Below, piece after piece: positions 19,331 through 27,204 of a stretch of DNA of 33,872 nucleotides. Made by a program: the position numbers and the translations under genes. The DNA comes from an uncultured bacterium (GTDB lineage: Bacteria; Verrucomicrobiota; Kiritimatiellia; RFP12; UBA1067): NCBI GenBank assembly GCA_902799385.1, contig CADCAK010000033.1, positions 1 to 33,872 on the forward strand, written 5' to 3'. Below the pieces are notes generated by a model. It did no database searches. It saw only the letters and a program-made list of their open reading frames with translations, and was not told the DNA's origin. The first letter of the stretch is position 1, and each line of letters begins with the position of its first letter.

Positions 19331-20746
19331 ATGGTCGGACGAAAGAAAGAGATTAAAGAATTGCAAAGTTGCTATGAATCTTCCGAATCGGAATTTGTTG
19401 CCGTTTATGGGCGCAGGCGTGTTGGAAAAACTTATTTGATTCGCTCCGTCTTTTCGGGAAAATTTGTCTTTCAGCATTCAGGTCTTGCGAAGGGTGGCAT
19501 GAAAAAGCAACTAAGGCAGTTTACGAGTTCTTTACGTGAATACGGCTGGGTTGCAAAATGTCCTCTTTCAGACTGGATTGATGCATTTGATGCGCTGAAA
19601 GAACTGATTAAGGCTAGTAATCTTGACAGGAAGGTCATCTTTATCGATGAAATGCCATGGCTGGACACTCCTCGTTCGGATTTCATAACGGCACTTGAGG
19701 CGTTTTGGAACTCTTGGGCATCCGCCCGCAGGGATGTGCTGCTGATTGTGTGCGGTTCTGCGGCAAGCTGGATTGTGAAAAAGCTGTTCAGGAACAAGGG
19801 TGGTCTGCATAACCGGGTAACAATGCGTATACACCTCCAGCCGTTCACTCTTTCTGAATGTCAGGAGTATTCCAGGGAACGACACCTCTCGATGTCTCGC
19901 AAGGATGTCGCCGAGTGCTATATGGCGCTTGGCGGCATACCGTATTATTGGAGTTGGCTCGAAAAGGGCGGGAGCCTTTCTCAGAATTTCGACCGCATGT
20001 TCTTTTCCGACGACGCACCGCTCAAGAAGGAGTTTGCGGAGTTGTATTCGTCGCTCTTTCGGAAGACAAAGATACACCTCAAGGTCGTGGAGGCGCTTGG
20101 ACGCAAGAAGATCGGGATGACGCGAGAAGAACTTCTGGCGAAGATCGGAGTTGACAGCAGCGGTTCGCTTTCGCAGTGTCTTGAGGCGCTTGAGGAGTGT
20201 GGATTCATCAGGAAGTACAAGGTGATGGGAACGAAGAAGCGTTTCGTCTATCAGCTTATCGACTGCTTCACGTTGTTCCATTTCCAGTTCCTCTGCGACA
20301 TGGACGGAAAGGATGAACATTGGTGGTCTCGGTCGGTGAGTTCTGCGGTGCAGTCGAATTGGAGGGGATTGGCGTTTGAGCGACTGTGTCTTCAGCACGT
20401 GCCTCAGATAAAAGCCGCGCTCGGCATATCCGGCGTACTCACGAATGTCCATTCGTGGCAGCATGCGGCAGACGATGTGTACCCGACGGGGGCTCAGATA
20501 GACTTGCTTCTTGACCGCGCCGACAATGTGATCAATATTTGCGAGATGAAGTATTCTTCGGGACCGTTTGCGATCGACAAGGCGCTGGATGCTGACCTTG
20601 CGGCGAAGGTCGAGACGTTCAGGGCGGTTTCAAAGACGCAGAAGGCAATACACTTGACGTTTGTCACTTCGCGGGGATTGGCTCGCAATTCGTACTGGAA
20701 CGATGTCCAGTCCGAGGTGACCCTGGACGACCTCTTTCGGGAATAA
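19331..20746 (+). CDS. ATPase_2 (archaeal-type AAA) with DUF234-like PD-(D/E)XK C-terminus
   Basis: The 471-residue protein begins MVGRKKEIKELQSCYE. Walker A GRRRVGKT lies at 27-34, Walker B RKVIFIDEMPWLDTP near 105, sensor LLIVCGSAASWI, then ALGGIPYYWSWL. A winged-helix region follows (GMTREELLAKIGVDSSGSLS) and the C-terminal domain has WRGLAFERLCLQHVPQIKAA. AQIDLLLD...NICEMKYS keeps the D...ExK motif. It is a more distant relative of the ATPases at 14260 and 15902. AAAGGAG (19317-19323) and a consensus promoter fix ATG 19331; the upstream open codons overlap the promoter. Base composition is visibly more AT-rich than the hydrolase genes on both sides, consistent with separate acquisition. 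Function unknown. Confidence 0.88.
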   Translation: MVGRKKEIKELQSCYESSESEFVAVYGRRRVGKTYLIRSVFSGKFVFQHSGLAKGGMKKQLRQFTSSLREYGWVAKCPLSDWIDAFDALKELIKASNLDRKVIFIDEMPWLDTPRSDFITALEAFWNSWASARRDVLLIVCGSAASWIVKKLFRNKGGLHNRVTMRIHLQPFTLSECQEYSRERHLSMSRKDVAECYMALGGIPYYWSWLEKGGSLSQNFDRMFFSDDAPLKKEFAELYSSLFRKTKIHLKVVEALGRKKIGMTREELLAKIGVDSSGSLSQCLEALEECGFIRKYKVMGTKKRFVYQLIDCFTLFHFQFLCDMDGKDEHWWSRSVSSAVQSNWRGLAFERLCLQHVPQIKAALGISGVLTNVHSWQHAADDVYPTGAQIDLLLDRADNVINICEMKYSSGPFAIDKALDADLAAKVETFRAVSKTQKAIHLTFVTSRGLARNSYWNDVQSEVTLDDLFRE

Positions 20747-20793
20747 GCCCTAAAACGCTACCACATGTCTCGCTTCAACGCCCATTTCCTAAA
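20747..20793 (+). repeat. 47-nt sequence shared downstream of ATPase genes 1 and 4, copy 2
   Basis: Matches 14018-14065 and begins right after the ATPase stop. It runs directly into the first box of operator copy C. Confidence 0.75.
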
Positions 20794-20828
20794 TGGGATG
20801 TATAATCGTTCTTCAATGGGATTATGCG
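20786..20828 (+). promoter_or_regulatory. Two-box operator (copy C) upstream of the second GH-A hydrolase
   Basis: Same sequence as copy B; GGGAT starts at 20795 and 20818 (23 nt). The -10 TAAAAT (20845-20850) lies 27 nt after the second box start. Conservation with copy B continues nearly unbroken through the leader to the start codon region. Confidence 0.75.
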
Positions 20829-20938
20829 GCGCGGGGGATTATGATAAAATTTCCTCGTAACGACTTGTAGTAATGAACAGCTGTTCACAAATCACAAATT
20901 GAAATAGAATGATGAAAATCACAACTGGAAATAATAGA

Positions 20939-22435
20939 ATGATGAAGGCAACGATGGTCATGGCGGCCTTCGCGGCGGCGATCTCGGCGCAGGGCGAGGT
21001 GAAGCTCAATACTTCGCCGGATCGCGTCAAGACTCCGCTCATGGTAGATATGGAGCGGATCGGCACGCTGCGCCAGCGCAGCGTAGGCGAGATAAGCGGC
21101 TCGAACTGGACTCTCGGATGCGAGACGCTTGACCGCGACTTCGCCGACTTCGAGCAGTACAAGCGCTTCCTCGCGCCGCTCGGCATCAAGACGATCCGCC
21201 TCCAGGCCGGATGGGCGAAGTGCGAGAAGGAGAAGGGCAAGTACGACTTCGCGTGGTTAGACAAGATCATCGACTACGCCCGATCGCATGGGATCAACGT
21301 CCTCCTCGAGACCGGATACGGCAACCCGATCTACGAAGGCGGCGGCGGATGGGACCTCGGCGCTGGCTTCCCGTCGTCCGAAGAGGGGCTGGCAGGATGG
21401 GACCGCTGGGTCGAGGCGATGGCGAAGCACTACAAGGGGCGCGTGCGGGACTGGGCGATGTGGAACGAGCCGGACTGCGGCGGCAAGACGCCGGAGATGA
21501 TCGCGGGGTTCAACGTCCGCACTGCGAAGATCATCAAGCGCATCATCCCCGACTCTCGCATCGCGGGGCTCTCCCTCGCGGGCAACAACCCCGGGCATCT
21601 CGAAAAGTGCCTCAAGGCGATGGGCGAGGACGTCGCGCTCTTCGACTGGATCATCTACCACGGCTATGCGCCCGCTCCGGAGACGTCGTACGACAGAGTC
21701 GAAAAGCAGAAGGAGGTCCTCGCAAAGTACAACCTGAAGGCGAAGATGCGCCAGGGCGAGAACGGGTGCCCCAGCGAGATGGCCACGAAGTTCGCGCTGC
21801 GCGGCATTTCGTGGAGCGAGTACTCGCAGGCGAAGTGGGACATGCGCCGGATGCTCGGCGACCTCGGGCATGACGTCGAATCGAGCGTGTTCACGATCTG
21901 CGACTTCAACCACAAGGGGCGCGAGATCAACCTGAAGGGGCTTCTCCGCGCGAACGAGAACAAGGAGGTCATCGCCGTCAAACGCGCCTACTACGCCGTG
22001 CAGAACGTGGCGGCGGCCTTTGACGATACGCTTGTGAGAGTGTCCGACTCCGGCTTCTGCACGAAGGACAGCACCGTGTGTACATACGAATACGCGAAGG
22101 CCGACGGCGTGCGCATGTTCGTGTTCTGGACGTGTGCGAATACGACGCGGTGGGTGGACAAGAAAGAGAACCCGCTCCTTCCATCCGGAAGAATGATGCC
22201 CGTCTACGAGCGTCCGGGCGACGGCTTCGTCACGCGTCCGTGTGTCTTCAACTGGAATGGCAAGCCGCTTAATGATCCTGTCTGGGTAGATCTTCTAACG
22301 GGTTGGATATACGAATTCCCCCGGTCACGCCAGCTAGTCCATTCCGGCGGAGTCACCTTCGTAAACGTGCCGGTGTACGACTCGCCGTGCCTTATTACGG
22401 AGCGAACGGCAATCGATATCGATAAATGGAAGTGA
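20939..22435 (+). CDS. Secreted glycoside hydrolase, clan GH-A TIM barrel (GH39-like), paralogue
   Basis: The 498-residue protein is a close paralogue of the hydrolase at 17586. Signal peptide MMKATMVMAAFAAAISAQGE; acid/base Glu177 in MWNEPD; nucleophile candidate Glu274 in RQGENGCPSE; barrel and C-terminal beta domain in the same order. ATG 20939 aligns with the paralogue's start; an upstream in-frame ATG (20909) exists because ATGATGAAA plus CACAACTGGAAATA is duplicated in the leader. Codons are more GC-rich than in the first copy, yet leader and 3' end are nearly identical in DNA, which suggests patchy gene conversion. The two copies differ most at about 370-440 in the beta domain and may have different fine specificity. 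Confidence 0.85.
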   Translation: MMKATMVMAAFAAAISAQGEVKLNTSPDRVKTPLMVDMERIGTLRQRSVGEISGSNWTLGCETLDRDFADFEQYKRFLAPLGIKTIRLQAGWAKCEKEKGKYDFAWLDKIIDYARSHGINVLLETGYGNPIYEGGGGWDLGAGFPSSEEGLAGWDRWVEAMAKHYKGRVRDWAMWNEPDCGGKTPEMIAGFNVRTAKIIKRIIPDSRIAGLSLAGNNPGHLEKCLKAMGEDVALFDWIIYHGYAPAPETSYDRVEKQKEVLAKYNLKAKMRQGENGCPSEMATKFALRGISWSEYSQAKWDMRRMLGDLGHDVESSVFTICDFNHKGREINLKGLLRANENKEVIAVKRAYYAVQNVAAAFDDTLVRVSDSGFCTKDSTVCTYEYAKADGVRMFVFWTCANTTRWVDKKENPLLPSGRMMPVYERPGDGFVTRPCVFNWNGKPLNDPVWVDLLTGWIYEFPRSRQLVHSGGVTFVNVPVYDSPCLITERTAIDIDKWK

Positions 22436-22451
22436 AAATGCAGACGCGGAC

Positions 22452-22479
22452 TTGACAGGAAAAAATGCGTATAATACGC
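22452..22479 (+). promoter_or_regulatory. Promoter region with palindrome GCGTATAATACGC
   Basis: TATAAT (22470-22475) lies inside a perfect 6+1+6 palindrome (22467-22479), a possible operator over the -10. TTGACA at 22452 is only 12 nt upstream, too near to be its -35, so the true -35 is unclear. Confidence 0.5.
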
Positions 22480-22506
22480 AACACAATCGAAGAAAGGAAA
22501 GAAACC

Positions 22507-24171
22507 ATGACAGCAGGAAAAGCACTCAATGGAAAGCCGTATGCGGGAAATCCGCACGTACGGTTTGACGAGGGGGAAGTCGCATTGGCGGCAACGCCGA
22601 GGCGTGGGTCTCTACTCTACAAGAAACTACTCATGATGATTGGCGCGGCGGCGGACTTGACCGCCAAAGCCTTGGCGGCGGTGGTCGCCGTCGGCGCGAT
22701 GCTGCCGATGTCGGCAAAAGCGGCCGATGTGTATTGGACTGGAAGCGGCGACTCGGCCCTATTAAGCGATTCCGGCAACTGGGGGGCGACGATAAACGTT
22801 TCGTCGGACAGAGTCTTTATCGGTGAAACAACTGACGAAAAGACGCCGGTCGTCCCCGATGGCACTACTAAATACTACAGGTTCTATCTCGGCACTCAGG
22901 CACATACCGCAAAGCTGATCCATGAGCAAGGGACTTTGCAAGTGACAGCCACGGACGCCAATCCATATTTTATCGGGTTGAGTCCTGGAAGTGTGGGCTA
23001 CTATAATATATCAGGCGGAAGACTGTACTGCTCTGGTTCTAAGGAAATGTTTGTCGGCTCTTCGGGCGGCGAGGGCCATCTAAACATCAGCGGGAGCGGA
23101 ATTGTGGATTGCTACAAGCTTGATCTTTCCTCGAATAAGGATACGAAAACGGGGACCAAGCCGAAGGGCTACATTGACATCAGCGACAACGGTGCGTTGT
23201 ATGTCCGCGACATTGCCGGCATCGGCAATTACGAGACTGATTACGCCGAGGTGGTTCAGAGCGGAGGGACGTTCGCCGTTACGAACAACGCACAATTGAA
23301 TCATGGCACGGTTAAATACATCAAGACCGGCGGTTCGTTTGCTGTCGGCGGTGAATTGAAAATCGGTGGATCGGAGAATACGGCAAACGACAAAGCCTGC
23401 AACGCCACCCTGGAACAAAGCGGCGGTTCAATAGTGGTTTCAAGCTATACGCAAATAGGCGTATATGGAACGGGAACGTATGCACAGTCAGACGGTTTGT
23501 TTTATTGCAAAAACCATACGTCCATAGGCCGATATTCCAGCGGTGCCGGCTATTGCACCGTGACCGGGGGAACATTCACGGTCACAAACGTCCAGAACAC
23601 CGTCGGTCTGTTGATAGGCGAGGCTGGCGCCGGAACGCTGACCGTCGGCGAGACGGGCGTTCTCGCGGCCGGGAGCGTAGTAATCGGGAAGAATAGCGGC
23701 TCCAAGGGGACGCTCAAACTTGGCGGCGACGGAAAGATCGTCACAAAGTCCATCAAAAAAGGCAGCGGCACTGCCACGCTCGTGGAGTTCGACGGCGGAA
23801 CGATTCAGGCGATGGCGGACGAAGCGGCGTTTCTGGGAAATCTCGGCAACATCCAGCTCGGAGCGGGCGGACTGACCATCGACACGCAGGGGTACAATCT
23901 CGGCATCACCAACTGCACGTTCAATGTTTCGAGCAACAGCGGCAAGCTTAACGTTGTTGGCGGCGGCACGGTGACATTCACCGATGTGACGGTCAATGTG
24001 ACCGACAACCCTTCGCAAGCGATTACGTTTGCGGAGCGGACGGATGGGGGCACGTTCGAGTTCGAGGGGGGTCTTCCTGAGTTCAACTACAGGGACTGGA
24101 AGCTTCGCGTTTCAGGCGACAAGAAGACGGTCAGACTTGTTCCACCAGGTCTGGTGATCGTGGTTATGTAG
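22507..24171 (+). CDS. Secreted beta-helix (autotransporter-like) surface protein with intron-derived leader
   Basis: ATG 22507 follows GAAAGGAAAG and gives 554 residues. Residues 1-38 are coded by a group II intron 3' end (GKPYAGNPHVRFDEGE). A long signal peptide follows (KKLLMMIGAAADLTAKALAA then VVAVGAMLPMSAKA, cut before ADVYWTG). The rest is Gly/Ser/Thr-rich with repeated short strands such as YNISGGRLYCSGSKEMFVG, AEVVQSGGTFAVTNNAQL, GYCTVTGGTFTVTN and GTLTVGETGVL, the pattern of autotransporter-associated beta-strand repeats forming a right-handed beta-helix. No outer-membrane barrel or obvious sorting motif is visible; the C-terminus is LVPPGLVIVVM. ATG 22633 is an alternative start giving a plain signal peptide. 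Likely exported; ligand unknown. Confidence 0.75.
   Translation: MTAGKALNGKPYAGNPHVRFDEGEVALAATPRRGSLLYKKLLMMIGAAADLTAKALAAVVAVGAMLPMSAKAADVYWTGSGDSALLSDSGNWGATINVSSDRVFIGETTDEKTPVVPDGTTKYYRFYLGTQAHTAKLIHEQGTLQVTATDANPYFIGLSPGSVGYYNISGGRLYCSGSKEMFVGSSGGEGHLNISGSGIVDCYKLDLSSNKDTKTGTKPKGYIDISDNGALYVRDIAGIGNYETDYAEVVQSGGTFAVTNNAQLNHGTVKYIKTGGSFAVGGELKIGGSENTANDKACNATLEQSGGSIVVSSYTQIGVYGTGTYAQSDGLFYCKNHTSIGRYSSGAGYCTVTGGTFTVTNVQNTVGLLIGEAGAGTLTVGETGVLAAGSVVIGKNSGSKGTLKLGGDGKIVTKSIKKGSGTATLVEFDGGTIQAMADEAAFLGNLGNIQLGAGGLTIDTQGYNLGITNCTFNVSSNSGKLNVVGGGTVTFTDVTVNVTDNPSQAITFAERTDGGTFEFEGGLPEFNYRDWKLRVSGDKKTVRLVPPGLVIVVM
22533..22620 (+). mobile_element. Group II intron 3' end remnant (domains V and VI)
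   Basis: Bases 22534-22566 fold as a domain V: AAGCCGTA pairs with TACGGTTT, including the catalytic AGC with its G-U pair, a two-base CG bulge on the 3' side, then TGCGG / CCGCA capped by GAAA(T). The following GACGAGGGGGAAGTCGC to CTCTACTCTAC fits a domain VI and the usual intron 3' terminus. Domains I-IV and any reverse transcriptase are missing. The remnant lies in frame between start codon and signal peptide of the beta-helix gene. Confidence 0.75.
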
Positions 24172-24282
24172 TAGAATTTGGAAGGAAGATCTGGGGATGG
24201 GCGATTGTCAATGCGAAAAGTAACCTGCGACACGGCGGCGGCTTCATCAGGTCTGACCCTGTTGGCCCCGAAATAGGAAACC
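24172..24282. other. Spacer between the beta-helix and GH43-GH127 genes
   Basis: No clear promoter or terminator. TCAGGTCTGACCCTG at 24248 is a short REP-like word similar to the GGGGACAGACCCC core elsewhere. The hydrolase start is preceded by a weak ATAGGA site. Confidence 0.35.
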
Positions 24283-27204
24283 ATGCAAGGAAAAACATCT
24301 GCGGGAAATCCACTCTGCAAAAAACTTCCGGCGATGGCAGGTGCGCTGTTGCTTGCCGCCAATGCTGCGGCGGGGGTTTCAGCGAATCCGGTCTGGCCGG
24401 AAAACTTTCCAGACCCGACTATTTGGCAGTCGTCTGATGGAACGTGGCTTGCGACGGCCTCTTCGCAGGCGAAAAAAACGCCGCAGAAGATACTCGAGAG
24501 CCGGGACTTCTTCCAATGGGAAGATTCCGGCCGGCGCGTGTTTGCCGACGACGAGTACGCCGAAATACGAAAGAATTGGAAAGAGGTGTGGGCGCCGGAC
24601 GCGTTTCGTCTTGGCGACGAATGGCTCATGTATGTGACGCTCTACAACTCTGCGGCGGATAGCGCGATTGCCGTGTTTTCTTCGAAAGACGCACGCGGAC
24701 CGTTCACGGACGGGCGCATTGTGACGAGAAGCAGTGACACCGGCATCAAGGACACCATCGACCCTGAGGCGGTGCGCGACGACCGCGACGGCACTCTCTG
24801 GCTCTTCTTCGGTTCCATCGGCAAGATGCACCGCGTGAAACTCTCTGACGACGGCAAGTCGGTTGCGCCGGGTGCTGTTTACGAACACGTCGCGGGCCTT
24901 GACTCGTCTACGGTCAGCAATCGCCTTCAGGTTTTTGAGGGCGCGTACCTGAAGAGGCGCGGCGGATGGTGGTATCTGTTCGCGAGCAGGGGATGGTACA
25001 AAAACTACACCTACGGCGTAGTCGTCGGCAGGGCGCGGACGCTTGACGGGCCGTTCCTCGACCGCGAAGGGCGCCGGATGATTGACGGCTTTGGCACGAC
25101 TGTCATTGAATCGCAGAAGGGCGACAGGTTCTTTGGCCCCGGCCACAACGGTGATATTGTCACCATAGACGGCAAGGACTATATTCCGTACCACTGCCAT
25201 ATTGCCGGCAAGAATCCGTCAGCCCGTCCGCTTTTTGTTTCGGAACTTGTCTGGGACGAGGGCGGCTGGCCTCATGCAACGTTACCTGTGCCGGCGAGTA
25301 GCGCGCGCATGGCAGCGACTGCGATGGAGCGTCTGCCGCCTGGGAGCGTGAGGCCACAGGGATGGCTCCTGAAGCAGATGGAGCTGCAGCTGGGCGGGCT
25401 GACTGGTCACGCCGAGGAGCTTTACGAGGACATCGGCAAGAGCGACTGGCTCACGGGCTGCAAGCGCGGCGGACAGTTCGCATGGGAGCGCGGCCCTTAC
25501 TACGCCAAGGGGCTGGTTGCACTTGCATTCGCGCTTGACGACGAGACGCTAAAGGCGCGGGCCAAGCGATGGATTGATGCCTATCTTGCGTCGCAGAGGG
25601 AGAACGGAGACTTTGGGCCGAAGGACTGCAACTGGTGGGCGAACATGATTGCCCTCTGGACGCTCCGCGACTGGTGCGAGGCGACGGAGGATGAGCGAGT
25701 CGTGCCTTTTCTGGAGCGGTATTTTGCGTTCCAGAGAGGGGCGTTCACTGACGGCGCCTCTTTTGCAAAGGACTCTCCGTGGGCGGTCGCCCGCGTGGGG
25801 GATGAACTCGATGTTCTCCTTTGGCTGTGGCGCAAGACGCTCAAGACCGAATGGCTCGACTATGCGCGGACAGTTGCGGAGATGTCAGCCGACTGGACTG
25901 ACTACTACCACAACGGCGGCACGGGCGGCTGGGGGAATGAGGGATACCGCGCCCACATCGTCAACTTCATGCAAGGACTCAAGACGCCGCCGCTGAAGTG
26001 GCTGCTGGGCGGCGGCGACGCAGACCGCACGGCGTTTCGCGCCGCGCTTGCGGAGGACGGCTGGGCGATGCGCAAGCATGGCCGCCCCGACAGGGCGGTG
26101 AACGGCACGGAGCCGCTTTCGGGTCTTTCCGCCTCGCAGGGTACGGAACTCTGCGCCACGGCGGAACACATCTTGAGCGCCCAGGTTGCGCTTGAGACGC
26201 TTGGCGACGCGGACATAGCGGACGACATGGAAATCGCCGCATACAACACCTTGCCCGCGACGCTTGCGCCGGACGGAAGGGGGATGCGGTACTACTGCCT
26301 GTTGAACCAGCCGTGCTGCATCGACGGGAAACTGCTTTACAACAATGGACAGGGCAAGGTGCCGAACGTGCCGGGGCCGTACTCCGGCTTCGGGTGCTGC
26401 CGCTCCAACTTCCATTTCGCGTGGCCGAAGTTCCTGGAGTCGATGTGGATGAAGCGCGAGGACGGGCTGGCCGCGACTGCCTACGGCGACTGCATCGTCA
26501 AGACGCCGATAGCGACGATTGCCGAGACGGGCGGCTATCCGTTCTCGGACGGCGTGAGGCTGGAGATCGTCGAGGCAGCGGGCGGGGAGTGGCCGCTTTT
26601 CGTGCGTATCCCCGGCTGGTGCAAGGACGCGAAGGTCAAGGTGAACGGTGCAGACGGCGGGTGCGCCCGGGCGGGTTCGTTCATGCGGCTTGCGCGCAAG
26701 TGGAAGAAGGGCGACGTGGTGGAACTTTCGTTTCCCTCGAAGCCGACAGTCACGCATTGGAAAGACGATTCGATTGCCGTCATGCGCGGGCCGCTTCTCT
26801 ACGCCCTCAAGATTGACGAGGACGAAAAGGCGAGGAATGCAGCGGACTGGCCGGCGGTCAAGAAGGACGCAAGCGACGTTTTGCGCGACGTGGAACTTGG
26901 CTTCCCGATGAAGGAGCTGCGCCCGAAGTCGCCGTGGAACTACGCGCTTGTCGCGGACGGCGCAACCGGAGAGCCGCAGTTCCATGTAAAGGGTGAAGGT
27001 CTTGGCCTCCGACTTGCGGTCAAGGCCGTGCGCACAGGCTACGCGGGATGGGGAACGATGAGAGCAGACGCACCAGCGCGAGCCGAAGACCCTCCGCCAA
27101 GTCCCGTTCCTGCGGCGGCGGTGCAAGGCAAGGCCGAGACGATAGAGCTTGCGCCGATTGCGCTCACGCAGCTTCGCATCACCCTCTTCCCGTGGATAAA
27201 ATGA
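24283..27204 (+). CDS. Secreted two-domain glycoside hydrolase: GH43-like plus GH127-like
   Basis: The 973-residue protein has a signal peptide (about 1-34, LPAMAGALLLAANAAAGVSA). Residues ~38-345 form a five-blade GH43-like domain with base Asp44 (FPDPTIW), modulator Asp160 (IDPEAVRDD) and acid Glu219 (VFEGAYL). Residues ~350-973 match GH127/DUF1680 (beta-L-arabinofuranosidase): RPQGWLLKQMELQLGGLTGH, NGGTGGWGNEGYRAH, EPLSG with Glu610 as acid/base candidate, TELCA (Glu622, Cys624) and GCCRSN (Cys705, Cys706), the last four matching the zinc site and nucleophilic Cys of the family. The joined activities fit removal of arabinose from plant arabinan or hydroxyproline-linked glycans. The stop overlaps the next start (ATGA). 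The N-terminus MQGKTSAGNPLCKK resembles a shortened version of the neighbouring intron-coded leader. Confidence 0.87.
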   Translation: MQGKTSAGNPLCKKLPAMAGALLLAANAAAGVSANPVWPENFPDPTIWQSSDGTWLATASSQAKKTPQKILESRDFFQWEDSGRRVFADDEYAEIRKNWKEVWAPDAFRLGDEWLMYVTLYNSAADSAIAVFSSKDARGPFTDGRIVTRSSDTGIKDTIDPEAVRDDRDGTLWLFFGSIGKMHRVKLSDDGKSVAPGAVYEHVAGLDSSTVSNRLQVFEGAYLKRRGGWWYLFASRGWYKNYTYGVVVGRARTLDGPFLDREGRRMIDGFGTTVIESQKGDRFFGPGHNGDIVTIDGKDYIPYHCHIAGKNPSARPLFVSELVWDEGGWPHATLPVPASSARMAATAMERLPPGSVRPQGWLLKQMELQLGGLTGHAEELYEDIGKSDWLTGCKRGGQFAWERGPYYAKGLVALAFALDDETLKARAKRWIDAYLASQRENGDFGPKDCNWWANMIALWTLRDWCEATEDERVVPFLERYFAFQRGAFTDGASFAKDSPWAVARVGDELDVLLWLWRKTLKTEWLDYARTVAEMSADWTDYYHNGGTGGWGNEGYRAHIVNFMQGLKTPPLKWLLGGGDADRTAFRAALAEDGWAMRKHGRPDRAVNGTEPLSGLSASQGTELCATAEHILSAQVALETLGDADIADDMEIAAYNTLPATLAPDGRGMRYYCLLNQPCCIDGKLLYNNGQGKVPNVPGPYSGFGCCRSNFHFAWPKFLESMWMKREDGLAATAYGDCIVKTPIATIAETGGYPFSDGVRLEIVEAAGGEWPLFVRIPGWCKDAKVKVNGADGGCARAGSFMRLARKWKKGDVVELSFPSKPTVTHWKDDSIAVMRGPLLYALKIDEDEKARNAADWPAVKKDASDVLRDVELGFPMKELRPKSPWNYALVADGATGEPQFHVKGEGLGLRLAVKAVRTGYAGWGTMRADAPARAEDPPPSPVPAAAVQGKAETIELAPIALTQLRITLFPWIK

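Noticed and set aside
12673..20746. The ATPase genes as transposition proteins (TniB/IstB type)
   Set aside because: No integrase partner, no terminal inverted repeats and no target duplication can be seen; the C-terminal domain is the nuclease-like one of the ATPase_2/DUF234 and DUF4143 families.
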